Shown here piece after piece: positions 1 to 4,812 of a stretch of DNA of 13,601 bases (the stretch's first letter is position 1; the number at the start of each line of letters is the position of its first letter). The position numbers were made by a program, and so were the translations under genes. The DNA comes from Streptosporangiaceae bacterium (GTDB lineage Bacteria > Actinomycetota > Actinomycetes > Streptosporangiales > Streptosporangiaceae): NCBI GenBank assembly GCA_030040475.1, contig JASHTQ010000774.1:1-13601 (forward strand). The letters are read 5' to 3'. The notes beneath the pieces are model-generated. The model was not told the DNA's origin, made no database searches, and worked only from the letters and a program-made list of their open reading frames with translations.

Positions 1-125
1 CGGCCGAACGCGGCCACCGGATGGCCGCGGCGCGGGTCGCCGAGCAGGGCGTCCAGCGCCACGCCCGCCGCGAGGCCCGCCGCCAGCGGCCATGACGGGC
101 GGCGGCGGGACGGGTGTCGGGGCAC
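1..125 (-). CDS. cobD: CobD/CbiB adenosylcobinamide-phosphate synthase, N-terminal fragment
   Basis: Only the first 41 codons are inside the window; the gene runs off the left edge. From position 92 downwards the minus strand reads WPLAAGLAAGVALDALLGDP followed by RRGHPVAAFG. This is the hydrophobic first helix plus the GDPxxxxHPVxxFG signature that opens CobD/CbiB, the integral membrane enzyme of the late cobalamin pathway that joins the aminopropanol arm to adenosylcobyric acid. The only usual start codon close upstream in this frame is GTG at 125, preceded by no clear Shine-Dalgarno. That start adds an Arg/Pro-rich leader of 11 residues. The ATG at 93 is in another frame and is not the start. 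It is divergent from the transketolase genes, with no functional link seen. The family call rests on a short stretch but a distinctive one. Confidence 0.78.
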   Translation of the reverse strand, partial: MPRHPSRRRPSWPLAAGLAAGVALDALLGDPRRGHPVAAFG

Positions 126-441
126 CCAGCCATTGTTCCGGCCCGGGGTCCGGCACCCTGTCGCGGGCCGGCCAGATGAAGACGGATGCGCAGCAGGCTG
201 TAGGGGTTGGGGTGACGCCTGGGCGCGTGGTGATCGGCAGCGAAGAGGCAGGCTGCGGGCCGGAGCCCGGGTGCGGCCACGTCGCGGTCATGTGGTCGCG
301 GCTCCCGCGCGCGTCTATTCCTCATGGCGGTCCATGAGGCGCCATTCCGTTCCATGCGCCACGGGGCCTAGGACCATCGACGGAGGGCCGGCCGGGCGGG
401 CGGCCGATGCGGTTTCGCTTCCGCGGGGGCAGGGTGGGGTT
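126..441. other. intergenic region between cobD and transketolase operon
   Basis: These 316 bases separate two divergent genes and must hold both promoters. I see no convincing sigma-70 hexamers and no second gene; the open frames here have no recognisable protein content. The minus strand was checked for a cobalamin riboswitch because cobD follows, but the conserved core and B12 box were not found. A short inverted repeat (GGCGC at 338-342 and GCGCC at 356-360) is the only structure seen. Confidence 0.5.
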
Positions 442-1149
442 ATGAGCAGGACATACGCGGAGCTTGCCGGGCTGATGACGGCGATGACAGGGGACGAGAA
501 GCACGGGCCGAGCGCGACGTCGACGCTTGACGTGCTGTGGGTGCTGTACGACCAGGTGCTGCGGGTGTCGCCGGGGACGGTGGACGACCCGGGGCGGGAC
601 CGGTTCCTGCTGTCCAAGGGGCACGGGCCGGCCGCCTACTACGCGGTGCTCGCGGCGAAGGAGTTCTTCCCGGAGGAGTGGCTGCCGGGGTTCGGGTCCG
701 CCGATTCACCGCTTGGCTATCACCCCGACCGCAACCTGGTCCCCGGGGTGGAGATCTCCAGCGGGTCGCTCGGGCACGGGCTGCCGCTCGGGGTCGGGCT
801 CGCGCACGGGCTGCTGGCGCGCGGTCTGCCTGAACCGCGGGTGTTCGTGCTGGTGGGGGACGCGGAGCTGGACGAGGGGAGCAACGGCGAGGCGATCGTG
901 TACGCGGGCGCGGCCGGGCTGCCGAACCTCACCGTGATCGCGGTGGACAACCAGTCCTCGACCTGGGGCTGGGGAGCCGGCGGCATCGAGGCCCAGTTCG
1001 CGGTCGCCGGGTGGACGGTGACGCGGGTGGACGGGCGGGACCACGGCGCGCTGGCCGAGGCGCTGTCTGCGGCGTCTCCTGTGGCGTCTCCTGCGGCGTC
1101 TTCTGTGGGGCCTTTGCTGGTCGTGGCGTCGGTGGAGAGGAAGGGGTGA
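442..1149 (+). CDS. transketolase, N-terminal (thiamine diphosphate-binding) subunit
   Basis: The 235-residue protein is the first half of a split transketolase, which transfers two-carbon ketol units between sugar phosphates in the cytoplasm. Visible hallmarks are SKGHG (58-62, cofactor/substrate-site His), the SGSLGHGLPLGVGLA stretch (107-121), and the diphosphate/metal motif starting GDAELDEG at 139 and closing at N170 in VIAVDNQ. Length fits the roughly 230-280 residues usual for stand-alone N-terminal subunits. ATG 442 was chosen because similarity starts there; a G-rich sequence (GGTGGGG) lies just upstream, and the longer open frame back to 133 is low-complexity. Near the C-terminus an Ala/Ser/Pro/Val run (210-222) is encoded by tandem 12-bp repeats. 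The stop overlaps the start of the C-terminal subunit gene, so the two halves are probably translationally coupled. The sugar substrate cannot be told from sequence. Confidence 0.93.
   Translation: MSRTYAELAGLMTAMTGDEKHGPSATSTLDVLWVLYDQVLRVSPGTVDDPGRDRFLLSKGHGPAAYYAVLAAKEFFPEEWLPGFGSADSPLGYHPDRNLVPGVEISSGSLGHGLPLGVGLAHGLLARGLPEPRVFVLVGDAELDEGSNGEAIVYAGAAGLPNLTVIAVDNQSSTWGWGAGGIEAQFAVAGWTVTRVDGRDHGALAEALSAASPVASPAASSVGPLLVVASVERKG
1069..1104 (+). repeat. 12-bp tandem repeat, three copies, inside the transketolase N-subunit gene
   Basis: Three consecutive copies of a 12-mer close to GYGGCGTCTCCT (GCGGCGTCTCCT, GTGGCGTCTCCT, GCGGCGTCTTCT) encode an Ala-Ser-Pro-Val-like linker near the protein C-terminus. 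The copies are in frame, so gain or loss of a unit changes length by four residues without a frameshift. Confidence 0.8.
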
Positions 1150-2057
1150 GGGTCGTGGGCGACATGCGTGAGGCGTTCCGCGATGCGGCGGTGGAGTTGC
1201 TCGAGGAGGATCCGCTGACCGCGGTCGTGCTGGCGGACATCTCGGCGGACCTGTTCGGCAAGGCGATGGCCAGGCATCCGGCTCGGGTGCTCAACGTGGG
1301 CATCAGGGAACAGCTCATGGTCAGCGTCGGCGGCGGGCTCGCGCTCGCCGGGATGCGGCCGATCGTGCACACCTACGCGCCGTTCCTGGTGGAGCGTGCG
1401 TTCGAGCAGGTCAAGCTCGACATCGGGCACCAGGGGGCGCCGACTGTGCTGGTCAGCGTCGGCGCGTCCTACGACTCCGCCCAGTCGGGCCGGACGCATC
1501 AGGCGCCGGAGGACGTTTTGCTGGTGGGCGCGGTGCCGGGGTTCTCGGTGCACGTGCCCGGGCATCCGGACGAGGTTCCCTCGGTGCTGCGCGCCGCGGT
1601 GGGGGCGCTCGGGTCCGGGCGTTCTGCCTATATCCGGCTGTCGACGGAGGTGAACAGGTCGGCGGTCTCTGTTTCGGAGCGGCTGCAGGTGGTCCGGGAG
1701 GGGTCGCTGGGGGTGGTGGTCGCGGTGGGGCCTCTGCTTGATCCGGTGCTCGAAGCGGTCTCGGACCTGGACGTCGGAGTCGCGTACGCCACCACGGTGC
1801 GGCCGTTCGATGCCGGCGGGTTGCGCGCGGTGGCTTCTGGTTCTGGCGTGGTCGTGCTGGCGGAGCCGTACCTGGCGGGCACGTCTTCGGCGGCGGTGAG
1901 CTCGGCGCTGAGCGGCCGGCCGCACCGGGTGCTCGGGCTGGGGGTCAGGGACCCGGAGCTGCGGCGGTACGGGACGCCGGGCGATCACGCCCGGATGCAG
2001 GGACTGGACGCGGCCGGGATCCGGCGGTCGGTGACCTCGTTTCTTGAGCTGACTTAG
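1146..2057 (+). CDS. transketolase, C-terminal (pyrimidine-binding) subunit
   Basis: The 303-residue protein is the second half of the split transketolase. It has the PYR-domain signature NVGIREQ (50-56) with the conserved catalytic Glu55 that activates the thiamine aminopyrimidine ring. A GGGLALAGMRPIVHTYAPFL-type core follows, then GRTHQAPEDV (115-124) with the substrate-facing His, and a C-terminal transketolase domain (from about residue 165) ending near YGTPGDHARM. The start is taken as GTG 1146, giving a GTGA overlap with the stop of the N-subunit gene. GTG 1155 and ATG 1164 are in-frame alternatives and would lose only 3 or 6 residues. The active enzyme should be a heterotetramer of both subunits. 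No other pathway gene is in the window to define the physiological sugar. Confidence 0.92.
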   Translation: MRVVGDMREAFRDAAVELLEEDPLTAVVLADISADLFGKAMARHPARVLNVGIREQLMVSVGGGLALAGMRPIVHTYAPFLVERAFEQVKLDIGHQGAPTVLVSVGASYDSAQSGRTHQAPEDVLLVGAVPGFSVHVPGHPDEVPSVLRAAVGALGSGRSAYIRLSTEVNRSAVSVSERLQVVREGSLGVVVAVGPLLDPVLEAVSDLDVGVAYATTVRPFDAGGLRAVASGSGVVVLAEPYLAGTSSAAVSSALSGRPHRVLGLGVRDPELRRYGTPGDHARMQGLDAAGIRRSVTSFLELT

Positions 2058-2080
2058 CGAGCGCTTCGTCCAGGCAGACT

Positions 2081-2109
2081 CACTTGCGGAGCCTTGGCTT
2101 CGGCAAGTG
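2081..2109 (+). terminator. hairpin, possible terminator of the transketolase operon
   Basis: CACTTGC (2081-2087) pairs perfectly with GCAAGTG (2103-2109), and the interior can pair further (GAGC with GCTT). It begins 23 bases after the transketolase stop. There is no U-tract, which is common for actinobacterial terminators. The function is inferred from position. Confidence 0.5.
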
Positions 2110-2389
2110 TGTTAGGGAGCCTTTGCTGAACTGCCGAGCCGACGTCGTTCGTGATCCTGGACCGGTGCGTGGCGGCGGGGGGTTCCCGTGTGTCGGTAGG
2201 ATGCCCAGGTCAGGGCGCTGGGCTGCGGCCTGGGTCACGATCTTGGGCCGACCGGACCGTACGGGGGGCTGTGCTGACGCGGGGCCGGTAGCTTGGTTGG
2301 GCACGAGACGGGTAGCGGCCCAGCGGCGCGACACACTGCGACCCTCGTGTGGCCTATGTGTGACATTCGCCGTGCAAAATTATCTTCGG
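2110..2389. other. intergenic region upstream of tRNA-Arg
   Basis: No gene is supported here. The open frames run through the tRNA or lack recognisable content. The A/T-richer stretch at 2371-2386 just before the tRNA probably contains its promoter, but no good pair of hexamers could be assigned. Confidence 0.4.
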
Positions 2390-2463
2390 GCGCCCGTAGC
2401 TCAGCCGGACAGAGCAGCTGCCTTCTAAGCAGCGGGTCGCGGGTTCGAATCCTGCCGGGCGCG
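2390..2463 (+). tRNA. tRNA-Arg, anticodon TCT
   Basis: A full cloverleaf can be folded by eye. The acceptor stem is GCGCCCG/CGGGCGC (7 perfect pairs), the D stem GCTC/GAGC, the anticodon stem GCTGC/GCAGC with loop CTTCTAA, and the T stem GCGGG/CCTGC (one G-T) with loop TTCGAAT. The discriminator is G. Loop positions 3-5 give anticodon TCT, decoding AGA, a rare codon in such GC-rich genomes. No CCA is encoded. The 3' part, from the anticodon arm onward, is duplicated exactly at 3410-3458, so this gene appears to have served as an integration site that keeps the tRNA intact. Confidence 0.97.
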
Positions 2464-2466
2464 CTG
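2418..2466 (+). repeat. att-like direct repeat, left copy (3' end of tRNA-Arg)
   Basis: These 49 bases are identical to 3410-3458. The identity runs from the last four bases of the 5' anticodon stem, through the T arm and acceptor strand, to three bases past the discriminator, and then stops abruptly on both sides. This is the typical extent of a tyrosine-integrase attachment site in a tRNA gene. Confidence 0.9.
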
Positions 2467-2605
2467 ACCAGCCAAAACATACCGTCTTGAGCGTTCCTGA
2501 GCAGGGCACAGCGCTAGGCGGCTTCCTGCTTATAAGCGAGGGGCCGGTCGAACCTACCTGCGCCTACTAATGCTGTCTGACCTGGCAGTACGCCGGGCTC
2601 AAACA

Positions 2606-2899
2606 TCATCGGACGTGCGGGCGGTAGATCTCGGCGCGGTGGTCGATGTCGAGGACGTGAACTGTGCGGGTGCCTTCGTCGATTCGGTAGACAATCCGGT
2701 AGGTGCCGCGGCGTGCCCCGTGACAGCCAGCCAGCGGGCCGAATAGCGGTTTGCCGACGCGGTGCGGGTTGACTGCGAGAGCGGCTTCGCAGAATTCCAG
2801 CACGGCCGCGGCGACCGTCTCGGGAAGCCGGTTCGCGATGGCCCGCCGGGCAGCGGGCTGGAACCGGATCTGGTAATGCTGTTCGGGTTCGGTGCTCAC
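2606..2899 (-). CDS. RelE/ParE-family toxin of a type II toxin-antitoxin system
   Basis: The 97-residue protein has the compact RelE/ParE fold pattern. It has an N-terminal strand QIRFQPAARRAI and two helices. It then has the GTYRIVYRID strand (65-74) preceded by basic R63/R64, and a C-terminal strand VHVLDIDHRAEIYR (80-93). RelE-like members of this superfamily are mRNA interferases acting at the ribosome, and ParE-like members hit gyrase; the GxYRIxYxID plus HRxxIYR signature favours the RelE branch. The start is GTG at 2899, overlapping the antitoxin stop as GTGA, so toxin synthesis is coupled to antitoxin translation. It sits inside the tRNA-Arg att-bracketed segment, consistent with carriage as an island-stabilising or defence cargo. 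No disruption is visible. Confidence 0.9.
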   Translation of the reverse strand: MSTEPEQHYQIRFQPAARRAIANRLPETVAAAVLEFCEAALAVNPHRVGKPLFGPLAGCHGARRGTYRIVYRIDEGTRTVHVLDIDHRAEIYRPHVR

Positions 2900-3195
2900 G
2901 CGCTCGTGGCGCGGCGCCGGGCCAGATCCTGCCGGACGGTGGCGAGGTCGGCGCCGGGCTCGCCGCGGCCGAGTGCGGCCAGGCTCTCAGAGATTCGGGC
3001 GACCGCGTCGCTGTCGCCGAGGATCTCCAGAGTCATCTCCAGGCCCTCCAAGTCGTCCACGGAGACTAGGACGGCCTCGGGTTCGCCGTTGCGGGTCAGC
3101 GTGATCCGCTCATGCTGCTGGCGTACCCGCCTGGCCAGTTCGGACAGGCGTGCCTTGGCCTCGGAAAGCGGCACCGGTGTCGCGGCAATAGTCAT
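2896..3195 (-). CDS. Phd/YefM-family antitoxin
   Basis: This is the partner of the downstream RelE-like toxin. The N-terminal half, VPLSEAKARLSELARRV and then ERITLTRNGEPEAVLVSVDD, is the classic Phd/YefM DNA-binding and dimerisation domain. The C-terminal part (from about EGLEMTLEIL to the Arg-rich end) is the flexible helix that would wrap the toxin. The product is 99 residues from ATG 3195. An upstream in-frame ATG at 3207 would add MILT. I prefer 3195 because the hexamer TATGAT (3208-3203) looks like a -10 element, and transcription would begin almost at this ATG, giving a leaderless message; no Shine-Dalgarno precedes either ATG. As in the family, the antitoxin and the complex probably repress their own promoter, where a hexamer repeat overlaps the start. 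Confidence 0.88.
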   Translation of the reverse strand: MTIAATPVPLSEAKARLSELARRVRQQHERITLTRNGEPEAVLVSVDDLEGLEMTLEILGDSDAVARISESLAALGRGEPGADLATVRQDLARRRATSA

Positions 3196-3235
3196 AGTCA
3201 AAATCATAGTCTACGTTGGTCAGGTTTCTAGTCAA
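3188..3235 (-). promoter_or_regulatory. toxin-antitoxin promoter with hexamer repeats (candidate operator)
   Basis: On the plus strand the hexamer ATAGTC occurs at 3188, 3194 and 3206, with a degenerate AAAATC filling 3200-3205. That makes four hexamer slots in a row covering both candidate ATG codons. Read on the minus strand, TATGAT (3208-3203) ends 7 nt before ATG 3195. A TTGACT hexamer lies at 3235-3230, 16 bp from an alternative -10, TAGACT (3213-3208). Autoregulation by the antitoxin is expected for this family; the operator role of the repeats is inferred. Confidence 0.55.
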
Positions 3236-3409
3236 CAGGCCGGGTGTCAGCATCCTTCGGCAAGCTGGCTTGTCGAGTAGTCCTAACGGCTCCGAGACGG
3301 CATGAGTGGGCGTCTCACAATGCGAGAGCAGATAACTATGCCGACCACGCTCCAGGATAAGGCGCCTCTACCTGGTCTACCTACGAGAACGCACAGCGCT
3401 TCCTCCCCT

Positions 3410-3458
3410 CTGCCTTCTAAGCAGCGGGTCGCGGGTTCGAATCCTGCCGGGCGCGCTG
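3410..3458 (+). repeat. att-like direct repeat, right copy (partial tRNA-Arg)
   Basis: Perfect 49-base copy of 2418-2466. It contains the 3' side of tRNA-Arg(TCT) but lacks the 5' acceptor strand, the D arm and the start of the anticodon stem, so it cannot form a tRNA. It lies 51 bases before the start of the integrase pseudogene, the usual place for an attachment site of an actinobacterial tRNA-targeting element. Confidence 0.9.
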
Positions 3459-3509
3459 GTCAGGGCGTTATCGGGATCGTCATCGGTGTGGTAGGGAGCG
3501 AGTCGGATT

Positions 3510-4084
3510 ATGGTGGCTCCCGTGACGCGGGCTTCTTTGAGCAAGCGGCGGGGGCAGAGCGAGGACTCGATCTACTGGGGCGCGTCGAAAAACCGGTACA
3601 TCGGGGCGGTGAGCCTTGGGTTCAAGCCCGTCTGGGGCGCGGGTTCGGAAGAAGGTGTCTGGGCGGACCAAGACCGAGGTCCGGGAGAAGCTGCGGGATC
3701 TGCATAAGCAGGTGGCGGGCGGGCTGCGTGGAGGCGCTGCGGGAGCATCGGGTGCGGCAAGCTGGGGACCGGCTGGCGGGCGGGCCGCTGTGGCAGGATC
3801 ACGGGCTGGTGCTCGCCTCGGCGGTGGGGACGCCGATGGATGACCACAACGCGCGGAGGCAGTTCCGGGTGATCACCGCGGCCGCCGGGCTGGGCAGGCC
3901 GTGGGTGCCGCGGGAGCTTCGGCACACGTTCGTGTCGCTGCTGTCGGCTCATGGCGTGCCGGTGGAGGCAATCGCGCTGCTGGCCGGGCACAACCAGACC
4001 GCCACGACGGAACTGGTGTACCGGCACAAGATCGTGCCCGCGCTAACCCGTGGTGCCGAGGTCATGGACGAGATCTTCGGCTGA
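3510..4084 (+). pseudogene. tyrosine recombinase (phage/AICE-type integrase), frameshifted and internally deleted
   Basis: Three pieces in three frames match one integrase. From ATG 3510 comes the N-terminal SAM/AP2-like arm-binding domain (KRRGQSEDSIYWGASKNRYI, then GAVSLGF). At about 3623-3625 an extra A in TTCAAGCCC shifts the frame, and the match continues as RKKVSGRTKTEVREKLRDLH up to about 3725. The coding then jumps, again in a different frame, to VEALREHRVRQAGDRLAGG, HNARRQFRV, RELRHTFVSLLSAHG, LLAGHNQTATTELVYRH and the usual C-terminus GAEVMDEIFG. The core-binding domain and the first part of the catalytic domain, including the first catalytic Arg, are missing (perhaps 150-200 codons). 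The second box (ELRH), the GH box and the Tyr in ELVYRH survive. It cannot encode an active recombinase. It adjoins the right att copy and is best read as a decayed element. Confidence 0.88.
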
Positions 4085-4258
4085 CGCAGATCGAGCGCTT
4101 CTGGCTCGTCGACCCACTGGACGATGGAGGCGTCAAGGCGCAGGAGGATGTCGCGGACTTCGCCAGAGCGGGCCAGTCCGACTCTGCACACGCCCGGCCC
4201 GGCCGCCGGCTGACCATCGAGGCCGAGCTGGCCCTCTGAGCGAGGCCGCTGCTGCGGA

Positions 4259-4308
4259 ATGAAACCCCGGTTTCAGCACACTGGAGGGTAGTGGAACCGG
4301 GGTTTCAT
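4259..4308. repeat. perfect 14-bp inverted repeat (hairpin) with 22-base loop
   Basis: ATGAAACCCCGGTT (4259-4272) is the exact reverse complement of AACCGGGGTTTCAT (4295-4308). The stem is long and stable for either strand. It could be a bidirectional terminator between the integrase remnant and the minus-strand MFS gene, or the ends of a tiny transposon-derived repeat. No U-tract follows on either strand. Confidence 0.85.
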
Positions 4309-4575
4309 CACCCTCGGGCCGCGACCCGGGTGCCCCGGCCGCACCGCACAGCACTCAGCATCACACCGGCACCACATCCTGGGGTCGCGGAGGGACGCGG
4401 ACCAGCGATAACCGAAGAGGGAGCCACGCCAACTGTGCAGACGCGGTTCCTGGCCGCCGGCTGACGGTCGCGGCAACGGTAAGCGCGTGAGCGTGCAGGC
4501 CAGTCGCCCTCGGACGTCACAGCCGTCACGCAAGTCGGCGAGCGCCGCGCCGGGCGGTGACCCGGCCCCTAATTC

Positions 4576-4635
4576 CGGGGTGGATCGTGGCTTTGGGACG
4601 GCTTTTGTGCACGGGAGTACACCGGATCCACCCCG
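4576..4635. repeat. 11-bp inverted repeat CGGGGTGGATC / GATCCACCCCG
   Basis: The arms at 4576-4586 and 4625-4635 are perfect reverse complements separated by 38 bases. They lie in gene-free DNA. The spacing is long for a terminator; a structured RNA or a miniature element are alternatives that cannot be separated from one copy. Confidence 0.6.
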
Positions 4636-4812
4636 CAAATCCACACCGATAAGCGACAGAAAGGACAAAACACCCGCCGGGGAGGCCCGACGGCGAGCAC
4701 CTTCCCCGCTGCCACAGCAATGTTCTTCGCCGTACGGCAACTCCGGGCTGGAGCCGTGAGCCGGTCAGGCGCCATACCTCGAGACGCGCCCGGTCGTTCC
4801 TCGGAATCCGCG

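Larger units (their letters stand above)
2418..3458. mobile_element. about 1-kb att-bracketed mini-island carrying a toxin-antitoxin pair
   Basis: The segment is flanked by perfect 49-bp direct repeats derived from tRNA-Arg(TCT), as expected for attL and attR of an integrated element. Inside are only the RelE-like/YefM-like pair (2606-3207) and two gene-poor flanks (2467-2605 and 3208-3409) that are A/T-richer than the surroundings. No integrase, excisionase, replication or transfer gene is inside. A decayed integrase lies immediately outside the right repeat, so the bracketed unit may be one member of a former tandem array, or the residue of a larger element after deletion. A short inverted repeat GAGACG/CGTCTC (3293-3315) is present in the right flank. 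Function of the flanks is unknown. Confidence 0.7.
4085..4812. other. gene-free stretch downstream of the integrase remnant
   Basis: No gene is supported in these 728 bases. Open frames exist on both strands, but none has a recognisable domain, a Shine-Dalgarno, or a convincing composition. A possible degraded coding fragment (reading IERFWLVDPLDDGG on the plus strand, about 4090-4131) could not be assigned. The stretch contains the strong inverted repeat at 4259-4308 and a second one at 4576-4635. It probably includes decayed mobile-element DNA and the 3' flank of the minus-strand exporter gene. Confidence 0.5.

Noticed and set aside
3..95. Plus-strand frame ending at TGA 95 that could be the tail of an upstream gene
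   Set aside because: The minus strand over the same bases gives a clear CobD N-terminus, so the plus frame is a shadow.
126..300. Possible cobalamin riboswitch upstream of cobD on the minus strand
   Set aside because: The conserved core and the B12 box could not be found by eye; only scattered GC-rich words resemble parts of it.
92..337. 81-codon plus-strand open frame near the left edge
   Set aside because: Low-complexity Gly/Pro content, and it overlaps the CobD start on the other strand.
720..1988. 422-codon minus-strand open frame opposite the transketolase genes
   Set aside because: It is antisense to two strongly recognisable proteins; its translation is Arg/Pro/His-rich without domains, a usual shadow in GC-rich DNA.
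2084..2428. 114-codon open frame upstream of and into the tRNA
   Set aside because: It runs into the tRNA gene and has no recognisable protein content.
3410..3458. A second tRNA-Arg gene
   Set aside because: It has only the 3' part; the 5' acceptor strand and D arm are absent, so it is an att copy.
3302..4084. 260-codon open frame read as one intact protein
   Set aside because: Only its last third or so is integrase-like; the front crosses the att repeat and antisense/out-of-frame integrase sequence, so it is an accidental fusion of frames.
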